Below, piece after piece: positions 12,901 to 23,600 of a stretch of 64,000 nt of DNA. This DNA is from Protonemura montana (taxonomy: Eukaryota; Arthropoda; Insecta; Plecoptera; Nemouridae): positions 22,235,225 to 22,299,224 of the forward strand of contig OX387606.1 in assembly GCA_947568835.1 (NCBI GenBank), in the 5' to 3' direction. The position numbers were made by a program, and so were the translations under genes. The notes beneath the pieces were generated by a model that made no database searches, was not told the origin of the DNA, and was given only the letters and a program-made list of their open reading frames with translations. The stretch's first letter is position 1; every line of letters begins with the position of its first letter.

Positions 12901-13729
12901 AGCTTCGAATAGATATGACGCACTCACCTATCCCATCGGGATTGAAAGGGTTTGACCTTGATTCCGATCCGAATGCGTGGCACACGAAATGAACGTCTGA
13001 AGTTTTGAAAGAAGCCGAGTTCTCCAAAGATTCTGCACGGACCGTTAGTTCGAATATGTCGGAAGCCATCATCACTGGACCAACTTGGATGAGGGTATCG
13101 CTCTCGAGGGAGGACCTGCCAGTCGTGCTGATCGAATCTCGCGGTGATTTCAGAGTGGCAATGTCGCCACAAGCCTGGGACTCGGTTTTCATGTCTTCCA
13201 CTCGAAGGCAGAGGAGCATCTCTGGACAGCGACCAGAGCCGCATTGCATTTTGTGCCAAGAGTCGGGAGCTGCGTGGGCCGATCGACCCTTGGCGACTAT
13301 GTGGGCAGACCGCAAGTCTAGTAGCACTGTGCCAACTTTCGAACGCTGGTTTTGTTTCGTCAGCGTGAAGCATTCGACTTTCACGGGAACTTTCCCCGTA
13401 CGTAGCCTGAAAGCATTCCAAGATGTTTGCCAGTAGGAAATAGAACAGACACAAGTATCTACTAAATTTAAAACTTGAAATAGTTTTCATCTGCTTGCAT
13501 TTGACAGCCAACTGGAAGATGGTACAAACCTGCGGAGCGTTTGTTTGTCCACTTCCCATAACAGCTCTTCGTGAAACTGTGGTTCGGCGACGGGTGGATA
13601 TATATTTGTTTGCAACGTGTTGCTACATAATCGAGCTACAATGACAATTGGATTTTGCAAGAAACCAAACCCTCGACCCTCTTTGATATACAGAGTTAAC
13701 TTTACTGCTGGGCCTGTTAAACCTTCCAT
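948..13729 (-). CDS. CEP120: Centrosomal protein 120 (CEP120), complete
   Basis: Centriole protein needed for centriole assembly and elongation (known of the family). Ten minus-strand exons join with consistent phase: 13729-13530, 13406-12182, 10817-10692, 8174-8004, 6893-6795, 6316-6134, 5438-5280, 3164-3004, 2177-2015, 1076-948, giving 871 residues (human about 986). Residues 1-67 match the family N-terminus (C2-like, with ELLWEVDKQTLRR like human ELAWEIDRKALHQ). Exon 2 (residues 67-475) carries the DUF3668/C2 region. From about residue 545 the protein is coiled coil: EAVVELEEWKERQQ, LLEEKLDAAGRSKTYFKEQW and the last exon SLIDERDLLLRTGRFN all match the vertebrate C-terminus. Two weak donors (GTCTGT after exon 7, GTGGGC after exon 8) are used because only they keep phase. 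The introns are full of SINEs and repeats. Divergent from CK1-gamma. Confidence 0.9.
1731..1776 (+). repeat. tRNA-derived SINE, 5' fragment
   Basis: Contains the tRNA-like box A region (gctcaattggttagagcaac) and the ggtggagatc segment common to this SINE family. Truncated where R1 begins. Confidence 0.6.
1790..1905 (+). repeat. R1 dispersed repeat
   Basis: Copy of a repeat with the core GGCAACAGCCGAAACGTTAA, followed by a tatcgcgacctgcca block and a cccaatcaacatattta end. It is joined directly to the 5' fragment of a tRNA-derived SINE at 1731-1776. It lies in the last CEP120 intron. Confidence 0.7.
2258..2465 (+). repeat. R4 dispersed repeat
   Basis: Closely matches 7137-7340 by eye: both start gatttcaccaacgccgttta and end in ggtgatgattcaggaagg-like sequence. 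It lies just upstream of CEP120 exon 9. The first 25 bp match the termini of the inverted-repeat element at 28552-29177. Confidence 0.7.
3255..3320 (+). repeat. R3 dispersed repeat fragment
   Basis: Shares the string tttgtagagcacat and a preceding ctgctctgatttcaac block with 8765-8900 (plus) and 62340-62430 (opposite strand). Short and degenerate. Confidence 0.4.
4567..5002 (-). mobile_element. 5S rRNA-derived SINE, full-length
   Basis: Read on the minus strand it begins ccgaacggtttggcatgttg, then has a 5S-like head (ccggttctcgttagatcacc, gaagttaagcaacactg, tggatgggtga), a unique body, and a tail with gacgccattagaccagtgcc and a ttaaacaccacaaata end. The head follows 5S rRNA around its internal promoter (intermediate element and box C). 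Inserted in CEP120 intron 7. Confidence 0.85.
5463..5690 (-). mobile_element. tRNA-derived SINE with three tandem heads
   Basis: On the minus strand three copies of a roughly 50-60-bp unit occur in a row (about 5683-5630, 5639-5577, 5584-5525). Each has a box A-like tagctcaat(t/c)ggttagagc and ggtggagatc. The 3' SINE end (tgagacggtattagtgttcc) follows once. Lies just upstream of CEP120 exon 7. Confidence 0.7.
6331..6470 (+). mobile_element. 5S-derived SINE fragment with doubled head
   Basis: The segment aagcaacactgcgctg through tggatgggtgacc occurs twice (about 6333-6400 and 6431-6470), separated by the ggagagaggttggagggatg stretch normally found after the head. Truncated on both sides. The same doubled arrangement is present at 47223-47400. 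Confidence 0.7.
6495..6730. repeat. R1 repeat as an inverted pair
   Basis: Two R1 copies face each other: 6495-6585 in reverse and 6595-6730 forward, meeting at cactggagagaagagactga. The arms match over about 80-90 bp, so the RNA could fold into a long hairpin. In CEP120 intron 5. Confidence 0.7.
7137..7340 (+). repeat. R4 dispersed repeat
   Basis: Second full copy of the sequence at 2258-2465, in the same orientation and also in a CEP120 intron. Confidence 0.7.
8300..8458 (+). mobile_element. Non-LTR retrotransposon 3' end with TTA tail
   Basis: 8309-8385 reads TFKQGLKRYLVKSCFYNIKE and FLENSK before TGA, the usual C-terminus of reverse-transcriptase ORFs of non-LTR elements (a LK..L....FY...EFL pattern). 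It is followed by a short 3' UTR and a ttattatta tail at 8429-8455. 5'-truncated. In CEP120 intron 3. Confidence 0.7.
8455..8675 (+). pseudogene. Second LINE ORF C-terminal fragment
   Basis: Open from GAC at 8455 to TAA near 8671. It includes EMGATLFNKLPENITAKEGQ and ALKNALKSYLLSNCF, the conserved G..LFN.LP..I motif at the end of non-LTR retrotransposon ORFs. It begins directly after the TTA tail of the preceding fragment, so one element may have inserted beside another. Confidence 0.65.
8968..9096. repeat. R2 palindromic repeat, core deleted
   Basis: Inverted arms gagctgggttttgaatgct and agcattcaaaaaccagctc enclose about 70 bp. These are the outer arms of the palindrome at 24563-24779, without its ribozyme-like centre. 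Confidence 0.65.
9432..9871 (+). mobile_element. 5S rRNA-derived SINE, full-length
   Basis: Most complete plus-strand copy. Head at 9432-9555 (accagttctcgttagatcac, tggatgggtgacc), body at 9556-9760, then a (cat)n-like stretch and the tail gacgccattagaccagtgcc ending in aaacaccacaaataaata. In CEP120 intron 3. Confidence 0.85.
10485..10600 (+). repeat. R1 dispersed repeat
   Basis: Starts taaaggcaacagcaaaaacg and continues through the tgccac and aagttcc blocks to caataaacaataa. In CEP120 intron 3. Confidence 0.65.
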
Positions 13730-14690
13730 AGCCTTTAGCAGCTAAACACTAGAGTCAGGTAACAATTATGAAACTTCAAAATACGTTCAACATTTTAACT
13801 GACTTCAGATAAAAAGAAAATAATTTAAATCCCCTCAGTAAATTAAATTCAAGCAACTCGTGACCACGGAACTGGCCAGAAAACATCCAAATTGTTTTGT
13901 TTCCATGGTAACGCAGACGCCCGATTTGACAGTAGCTGTCATTACTGCTGTCATGTATTACAGCTGGGTAAACTACTTTGAAATAGCATTGGAAACCCCG
14001 AATAAACAGTAAAAACTATTAACTCTCGAATAAAGTATGATCTACATATTTTGCTCCGTTTTGGTCGTGTGGAGGTGCTAATAAAAAATAAGCAATGCTT
14101 AAGAGTGGTTTGTAAAAATGTTGTACAGCTAGCGCTTGACTCGAGCGGTTGGGGCACCGGTGAATGCCGCACACGCAGGCGCTGTGACGGGCAGATCGCT
14201 CGGTTGTCGATTGTTCAGAAAAGAAGTAGTCTCTTTGAGTGGTGTTTGTACAGTTTTAACGATGTTTTAGCATTTACTTTTATTTCGTATATAAGGAGCC
14301 GTGTGTACTAGTAGACCACTGACAGTAGTGCCGTTCGGAAAATTGTCCACTGTTTGATTTTTATACGATCTCATAAATCCGCTGTACGTATCATTCCGCT
14401 GCCTGACGGAACGAAACAGGAAAATGCAAGATGGAGCATAATGGACGTTGCCCGTGTATTGGCTTGTTAATAAACCGCCACATTTTGCTGAAAGTAACTA
14501 GCTCTATTTCTTGAAGTTAGGACAGGCAGTGTCAAGTGATCCGTAGTGAGGTGTGGTGAATCGTGTTTAACGCATGTTATCATGGCTGCAAGAATTGCCC
14601 GTAGGCCCCGGGCCTACCACTACCTGTGACATGAGCAGCCATTTGCACTGCTAATCCGCTCGTTTCGGCTAATTCGTGGTTGGGCACAGC
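13730..14690. promoter_or_regulatory. Shared CEP120 / CK1-gamma upstream region
   Basis: About 960 bp separate the two divergent start codons, so both promoters and 5' UTRs must lie here or in undetected upstream exons. The half nearest CK1-gamma is richer in GC and CpG and leads into a CpG-rich first intron. No clear TATA box or other element was identified. The regulatory role is inferred from layout alone. Confidence 0.45.
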
Positions 14691-17600
14691 ATGCAGAAGC
14701 GCGATTCCAGAGAGAGGGAAAAAGATACATCAAGAGAAGAAGCTTCGAAGAGAGTTGCGCGTCCAAATACTAGTGTACCTGGAGGTACTAGAACTAACAT
14801 GCATACCAGTCGGCACAGTGTGTCCAGCAGTTCTGGGGTGCTGATGGTCGGCCCAAATTTTAGGGTCGGCAAGAAAATAGGATGTGGAAATTTTGGCGAG
14901 CTCCGACTTGGTATGTACAAGTATATTTGCATATTTTTGCCCCCCACCCTTTCTTCCCAAACCATAAGCAACAACACGCTATTCATGTATTACGAAGCTC
15001 CCCTAGCGCCGACTCTTTAGTCACGAAGGGTAGCCAAGTGACAGCTGCCAAGGCTCAAACCTTTAGCTCAAACATTGGCAATGGTCTCGCATTCGAAATC
15101 TCATTGACAGCCGGCTACTTAGCGAAACGAAACGCATGTATGTATACCAATTAGAACTGTCGTTATGACACTTTGACGGACGCATCGGACATCGAACTCG
15201 ACACCGCAGAGCAAGATATGCTCCGGATGTACCTATTGTTACATTGTAGCATGCCCATCTGACGTCAGTTAAGTTTAGCCTGTCCTTCGAACGCTTGGAC
15301 TTGATCGATTCTGTGTATGTCGAACTCCGATTTAGGAATGACATGCCCCGTACCCTGGCATGGCATGCAAACATCCGCCTGCCGGTCGGTCGGCGAATGC
15401 AATACACCTGCCACCGCGTTGGCAGTTGGCAAGCACAGACATTAGGTTCACGTGCGCGGATGGATGGAGGTGGTTCTCTAGCTTGCCAGACTTCTGCATG
15501 ACGTCATACTCGGTGGTCTTAGCTGAATATTCTGTGTCATAAATCACCTCACTGCTTCTAGCTCTGGCGGTGTTGTCGCGTGTGGTATTTACAAGTTAAG
15601 CAGATAAACCCATGCTAGAGGAAACCTCATCGCATCGGATCGTGAAGCCGCAATTGATTTCGAGTTACGTGCTTCGTCGGATGACCATGTATGTGGAGAG
15701 GTATTTGTCGTTACATCCGAACAAAGCTCGGGAACGCGGCGTGGCCGTTTATAATTGAACAAATCTAGGCCAATATGTTTGTCAGAGTTCTCACCACCTA
15801 ATATAAAGTGATCTGTGATCGCGTACTAGACCATACGAACACACTCGGTTTTACCCACCTATCTGTTTTATCAACTGCCATTCTTTCGCTTGTCAGATAT
15901 GGAGACCAGTGAATTAGCACTGCTCTTGTTCGTAATTGAATTTGAAATCTCGGTACCTGAAAGGGTGACATAATCCCAAGGTCCGGTCGATCGATGAGTC
16001 ACTTGGGGTGCTATTAGATCTATGTACCTCGGTACAGTTACCTCGTGGGTGGCAGACGCTACGAAATGGGTTTGCGTCAAATATAAACTTGCTTTATACC
16101 GGCCAGCGTGGATCGATAACTAATCCACACTTTTGCATCGCATCTCGGTTGAGTCTCCACTTGTCCCCACGGGAACCTGGGAGTCGTTGTCTCTCTCTCG
16201 CCGGGTCATCGAGAGGTGTACTCTAGAGGGGGTTGGCGGGGGCTCGCTTGGTCGGACACGTGCCGAACTGAGAACGTATGTCGTCACGAACACGGGGCAC
16301 GTTCACGCGCACGGGTTTTCTCTCCTGTCACAACTTGGTAAATTGGGGTTTGGAGTTCAGAACCGAAAGGAAGAAAGGGTTGCTTTCAGTTCTTATTCCT
16401 GGCATGCGGTGCTTCTGAGAGCGAGAGAGAGAGAGGGTCGTTTTTTACCGGGAAATGGTGTATGAAAAATTCATATCTTACTATTCTGGTAATTTATTGC
16501 CTCGCAGCATTGATGAAGTATCAGGGACATTTTCCAACCTCTTGAGAGATCGCATTACAGCGCAGGGTGTAACGCGACTTGCCACTTATCTTCCTGTATG
16601 TTCTATTTCAATTTGCCAAAGCCCTTTGCGTAAGGGACTCCAACCTTATGCTCAATCGTATTTCCATCGGGATAGACTTCGTGTCGTCCTTCCCACGCAC
16701 TCAGATGTTCCATTACGCATTACGCACTCTCGACGCCTCTGTCCTCGTGCAAGTCAATTGTGCGTTGCTTTGTGCGTAGCTCGACCAACGGCCTGGTGTT
16801 GAAATGATCGTTCATACGACACGATTCAATCTCGTACATCGGCTGGTGAGAACTTTTCATATGGCCGCCTCTAGTGGAGAACCAAGGACTCCAAAATCAG
16901 ACTAGCCAGTAGTCAGATTAGCCTGTCTTGGGCCTACGGGGGATGGAGCTGATCCCTCATGATCGTGCAGTGGTCCTATGACCCAACCAGTACAAACATT
17001 GCATCATTTCGAGCCGCTCTTTAAGGGCGGCGTTCTGGTTTGACTCATCCTGTTGCTTAAGGTATCAACCCCCAACTTATGGGAAGGTCGCCTGCTTCTT
17101 AGCGAAGACACTATCAGCGTTTGTACCTTAACACTGACAGCTGTCGGGTTGAAAAATTCCTGTCAAATTCCGACCAATTTCTCGCGACTGTTCGAGGGAA
17201 ATGACTCTCGCGCGTCGATCGATCGACCGACCGTTGACTTTATCGTCGCCGCCCCACGCACGCCGTTCGTGGAACACCGCGACATTTATCAAATATGAAT
17301 CCAATTACCTGACGAAAATCCGCCCGCCGTCGCTTCCTGCGTCATCACCGGGACCGCATTTTTTTCCCATATCACTTTGAAACAACTCCCCGACAGTCGG
17401 CTATCTCCAACGTGCCCCGGGCATGCGCCTTACGTACACCCCACCACTCGCCCACCTTGTTCTTTCTTCGTCTTTCCTGTTTACGCGGAATATCCCGAAG
17501 ACAAATTTATGCGAAGCTAAGCGCAATCCAGACCATCCATCCTCAAGAGCTACCGCTCTGCGTTATTCTACTTCCGGTCGGGCTAGGGTCCCCGTCAGTG

Positions 17601-20600
17601 AGAGTAGCCGTCGTTGCGGGAGCTGACCGGTACCCTCCATGTCCCTGGCATTGTCTGGGTTTGCAGACGTCTAAGTTGTCGAAGGCCAATCACCTTGAAC
17701 GAGTTCCGACCTGTCTCCGCCCGCCTTCCGTCCTCTCGGGCGCTTACCACGGCAACCAGTCGCCGTTCTTATTCACGGCATCGTTCAAAGCAGGCCGACA
17801 GCCCCGTCTTGTCTCGCATTCCAGGGTGTCGCTCAATCAAATCTAACTGTGGCAATAGTGGAAAAGATTCCCCCAAATTGAGTAACTCAACCAGGTTTGA
17901 TTGATACCGTTCTATCGAGGTAAAAGACAGTCTTGCCTGTTGGAGGAATTAATTAGTCGTGTCACCTTGTCTAGCCCAAGTCTCGCCGAACTCGCTTCAA
18001 ACATCGGTATCTGGTTCTGTTCATTGATCAAGATTCATTAGCAGAGATAACCGATAAGGGTTTACTTTTTATTACTTTATTGTTTTTATCATCGTTTATC
18101 TAGCGATGATAAATCGTCGAGAGCTGTGAGCCATTGCCCAGGGGGAAAAAGAGCAGCAATGGGGGGCAAGGGGCTGCAAGATCATTATGATTGACGTGGC
18201 TTGCTATTCGATTGATTCGGGATTTATCGCTGTAAGACATTTTCCATGTCTCTTTCTTGAGCCGACGCCGACCGGAGGGGCGCCGACGCCGCGTTCAGGC
18301 AGCTGCACAATTCTCTACGTTTGTTAGGCGACGCTTCGTGGCAAGGTCCCCGTTGTACGTGAGGACGCCGTTGACGACGTGTGGGCGATTCGTTTGCGTG
18401 ACTCGTGCATCGATGACACACCCGTGATACGTCATTCATCGCCCTCGGCGTCGTCGGCGTCGTCGTCCTTTACGGGTGGTCATTGCTCGCTGTGTTCGTA
18501 ATACCTCGCCAAGCTGGGGTCTAATAGCACTGCCGAGCTGGGGTCCTAATAGCACTGCCGAGCTGGGGTCCTAATAGCACTGCCGTGCTGTGTAATAGCA
18601 CTGCCGTGCTGGGGTCCTAATAGCACTGCCGTGCTGTGTAATAGCACTGCCGAGCTGGGGTCCTAATAGCACTGCCGAGCTGGGGTCCTAATAGCACTGC
18701 CGTGCTGGGGTTCTAATAATTTTTCGCAATGAATCGGCGGATACGAAATGATCATATTCAAGCACGTTAAAGTCGACGTCGTAGAAGTCCCCTTCGGCAG
18801 GATTATTCCCTGTTTATGAGCTCTCTTTCCTCCCGAAGTTCGGGCGGTTAACTTTGTACACGTTAAACCTAGAGTCTGCTGTGGTGGTGAGGGAAGGGGT
18901 AGGGCGTCGACATAATCACGGCCTACCTGCCGACTATCGGCGGTTTCAGAGCAAATTTTCTTCGTGGCTTTGCTCGGAAATCGATGCGCTCCCCCCTCTC
19001 CCCCTTTCCAGTGACGTCACTCAAGTTCTCACCTAATCCTGCGATGCTGCTCCAGGAAAAGTTAACCTTGTTAAAAAGTTGCCCGCGACTAGCGACGTCA
19101 GGACTGCGGACCGGCGTCGATTCGGCCAGGAGTTGCTCTGCGCGGGATCGTTGGCCCCGCGACCACCTGTTTGCCCCCTCCATCTCCTTGGGACGCCCAC
19201 GCAAAGCGCGGTTTGTTGACGCTACGCAAGGTCACATCAAGCTGTTGTCTGGACCCGATTACCCCCTTATGACGGGGGTCTAATGCCCCCCCCCCCTCAC
19301 ATTCGTGTCAACCCCTTGCAGCTATGTGATAGCCTTGATGCTTTGACAGCGACATCAGCGTCGCTAGAGTGCTTTTACCGGTCAGGAACAATGCTTGATC
19401 CAGAACAATGTCATGTTATTCCAACAACTCTCGCCCGGTTGTCCCGCTGGATGTAGAGGACCGGCAATCGATCGACTGGAAGGAAAGGAACATTTCGTGC
19501 TCGCCTATCAGCACGTCCCAGTGCGGCACGGCGCAATCTGCACTTTCTGCCGTTCGCGGTTTCCTCAGATTCATTTCCCGCCTAGGGCAAAGTGAGGCGA
19601 GGCGCTCAAAGAAAACCATCTCCCACCCGTCTGCCTTTCCGTTTCAGCAACAAATTGATTTCATCTTCCCTCCATTGTGCTCCACACATGCGGCGGCCGC
19701 GCAAGAAGATGCTGCTGCCTGAGATTATCATCGTATCCACCCCTCCCGAGCTTTTGTATCGACCCAGATGTAGATCGCTTCCCTGTGACTACGTTCGGGT
19801 GGAACATGGCGTGGGTCAAACGAACGTCATTCGCCCTCCCCCAGCCTCGAACCCCGCGCCCCGGCTGTCGTACGCCATGTTTGGCGCAATCAGTCCGCTG
19901 GCCGGTAATTCCAGAGTGCCAGGGTCAGCACGCTATATGTCCTACCTGTTGAAACCTCCCGCCCGTCCGAGTAAATAGGTACATGTATGTTTTCATGGGG
20001 ACGAAGCCCTGCAATCCACCCTCGTAAACAACTTGCAATAGAGTTGGTGTGAAATAAAGCGATAGCGCATCGAATGAGGGAAAGTGAGAGAGAGAGAAAG
20101 ATACAAAATAGGGACTGTAGAATTGTTCGCTCGAAGCCGCGAGTGGCTTTATCTTGTTAGTGCGAGATGCCGACTGCTATCTATCTCTCTCTCGCTCACA
20201 TATATATGTAACTGACAAGCGATTTCGTTCGTTTCGTTCGCTTTTTATGGGTTTCATCGTGACGTAATGCAAACAGCCGAATTGAGTGGAATATGTTTTC
20301 GACCCGAGTGAACCGTGCGAAGCCCTCCCTTGACATTGAAACCCGCGTGGCCGTGCACCACTTAGATCTGCCAGGCGATAAGATAAGAAATCAAGATGTG
20401 TTCACATAAAGCATATGGAAAATGATGCCAACACAGCGATATTTTACGCGATAGAGACTGGTTGAAGGTCATGTTCCCAATAAGATGGTAACCATAGGGA
20501 GCAGAGCGTGGAGCCCTAATGCGGCAGTCCTTTATTTCCAGCAGTTTAACAACAATGTCCTTGCCACAAAAATCCAGTCTTGCCGAGGTCGCTCAGAATG

Positions 20601-23600
20601 GAAATCCTGAGGTGGGAAAAGGTTTTCCCTGTTGATTTCCACTGTTAAAAGTGTCCTTCTGTTCCTGGCCGGTAGCTAAGGACTCTCTTCTTTGTTGCAG
20701 GCAAGAATTTGTACAACAACGAGCATGTGGCGATCAAGATGGAACCGATGAAGTCCAAAGCGCCGCAGCTGCATTTGGAATATCGGTTTTACAAACTCCT
20801 AGGATCTCATGGTAAGTTGGGGCAGGTCCTAGCGTAACAACAACCTACTTCAATGCTAGTTTTGGCACTCGCCGAGGTCTACAATGGCTTTGGCTAGAGT
20901 GATTACTTGCCAGGGAAGTTATTGTTCTCATTAAGCGTTGATTTACTGATAGATTTTCTATCCAATGTCAAGGTGTTATGTTCAGCATTGATTACTTAAT
21001 CTTAAGAAAGTCGAGCCAAAGACCAGACCAACCATAGAGATCCACCTTGCTTATATAGAAGACCAGAGGACCAACTCACAATGGGGATTCAGAATAATTT
21101 TCCAATTTAATTTAATTTAATTTTTAGTGACAAGGCAGTTGTTCTTTGAGGGCAAAAAGCCATAGACAGGAGATGAAAACTTTCAAGTGAGGAACACATT
21201 AGGCAATGACAGATAATGTTCAGCGTAATTATGTTAAGACACTATTTTATGTCATTTTGACACTCGCAAATGATTGCGGAGGATGGTTTTAGAAAAAATT
21301 CGTATAAAAATCACCGTATGTTGATCGCCTATGATCTTGTCCCTGAGCTTGCCAATTAGAATCACTTAAATGATAGATATTTAAAGAAACAAATTTAATA
21401 TTGAATTAGATGGTCATCACGCCTAATCTCCAAGTCTAGTAAAGCTTATCAACGCCTTGACAGCATAGATTTGGGGACGAACCTTCTGTTAGAGTTATAT
21501 TGACATTTGCAGGGGGGGGGGGGGGGGGGGTAAGTTGATGGTTTCTTGGGTGCATTTTGTCTTGGTTGGTGCCTTCCATGCACATTTGGATTCTGCCCTC
21601 GAAGAACAGTTACCTGGGTCGACCGGATAGGATTGCTAGGATAAGCACGGTGGACCTACCTCTGTTATGACTTAACTTATTTGTTAACTAGAACTATAAT
21701 ATTTCCTAGCAGATTGCAACTTATGGCAATCCAATGCTAATTTTTGCCATACAATTAAAGTGTTTTACTGTTACGTGGAATGGTGGAAATGCTGGAGCTT
21801 CCAATGCAGTCGAAATAGAAAGATTTAGTCAGGTTAGGAAAATTATTTTTTTCTAAAGATTGCCGTCAAGTGAGATCATTTGGAACTTCAAGTATGTCGG
21901 CGACAAATCAACGCAAAAGCAAGCTCATTTGACTGATGTAACGGGTTTTTTGTTTTTGTTTTGTCAAAATCCCTCAAAGTTCCACTCAAAGATTTTGCAG
22001 GAAGTAGTTGCCAGTTGTTGAAAGGCATCTGTATTTTAATATAAAATAGACTGTCCTTGGGAGATGAGGGCAGTGCAACAAAGTAGGGACGTGGGAAGAA
22101 TTTGGATTAATTAGCAAATTTCAACAGTAGAAAAGTCTAATCGCAGAAAGTAGTTTTCACTACAGAGATTTTATGTTCAATTTTCCTAGAATTTACCATG
22201 GGTTTATCTGATTAAATTAAATGCCTTTTCTGAAAAAAGGTCATCTTTATCATAGATTTACCTTTGCCTCTACTGAGCCTTCTCATCAGGAAACAAAAGA
22301 CGAAAGACTTTCCAAAAAAAAATTATAGTAGAAGCCTTTGGATTGAGATTTGACATTGGCATTTTGATGGGTTCTAAATTTCAAAAGATTTTGCGACTGC
22401 TTGAAATTGTTGTAACGCTGGTGTCTCCACCGAGATGGGTGGCCGGCTGGCATGACTGCCTTGTGTGGCGCTATGCAAAGCAAGCCAAGCAAAGGAGCTG
22501 TGTGCCGAATTCTAGAAGGAGTCCCTCGAGTGTACCACATCGGCACATGCGGCGGCCGGTACAACGCCCTGGTCATGGAACTCCTGGGGCCCAGCCTGGA
22601 GGACCTCTTCGTCATATGCAACCGCCGCTTTACCCTGAAAACTGTCCTGATGATAGCGATCCAGCTCGTAAGTGCGATCGAAGCCGAGTCTGGGCGAGCG
22701 CGGCCAATCGAACGGCCGCACTCCAATTGTGTGTCGTGTTTTCTTGCGTTTTCTCGTGTGCGAGCGGCGAAAGCAGACGTGGCTTTCCTCGTTCCTTCCC
22801 TCAGTTCCCATCGCCCTGCTCTCGCCGCTCCCACCTAGTAGTTAGCTCCTCCCATCCAGTAGTTAGCCCCTCCCATCCAGTAGTTAGCTCCTCCCACCCG
22901 CCCAGCCCAGCCCGCCGGCTTGCCGCGATCGCAACTCGCCGCTGATCGATGTGTTTGTTCTGTCCGTGTCCCGGCTTCACCCTAGACGGCATCCCCGAGG
23001 TTTTCTACTTCGGTCCTTGCGGCAAATACAACGCGTTAGTTATGGAACTGTTAGGTCCGAGTCTCGAGGACTTGTTCGACCTTTGCGGACGAAGGTTTTC
23101 GCTGAAGACAGTTCTTATGATCGCCACTCAACTCGTAAGTACTGGTCTCTCTGCGGTGCATGTCCAGTCCTTTCCTCCCCTCTTCTTCCTCCCCTCACTC
23201 GCTTTCTGACAACAGGTTCGTTTGGTTTCACCCTCTCTTAATCTCAAGCATCAATTCTAGAGGTTCCAGAGTCTTCTTCAACCAGCTTAACTCACTGACT
23301 CTCGGAGAAAATGGCAATCCTTGTTCATGTTTCTTGATCAAAATTGAACTCTTGTGCTAGCACCTTTTAAAAATACATTTTTAGATGCCATAATCATGCT
23401 GATTTATCAATTTCCATTGTAATTGGAACTAATACTTATTGGCTTTACGTTCAATCTTGCAGTCAACTCAAAATAAATAATCTTTTTTGATGATTTTCAA
23501 GCGATTGTCTTTCGTCACTTGCCAGTCAATAGGAGTGGGAAGAGTCTTGGCACGAAACTCTGTTTCTATTATTAGCTGGTCCCAAATAAATAACCTAAAC

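Noticed and set aside
12924-13559. 211-codon minus frame and several plus-strand frames over CEP120 exon 2
   Set aside because: Shadows of the long CEP120 exon; the true frame matches the family and joins in phase with exons 1 and 3.
15000-20000. Many 60-144-codon frames on both strands
   Set aside because: GC-rich DNA has few stops; none shows a domain, a motif or splice partners, and all lie in an intron.
22343-22945. 200-codon plus frame and overlapping frames around exon 3a
   Set aside because: They are offset from the conserved kinase frame; only the frame encoding YHIGTCGG and [11 protein letters not shown] is supported.
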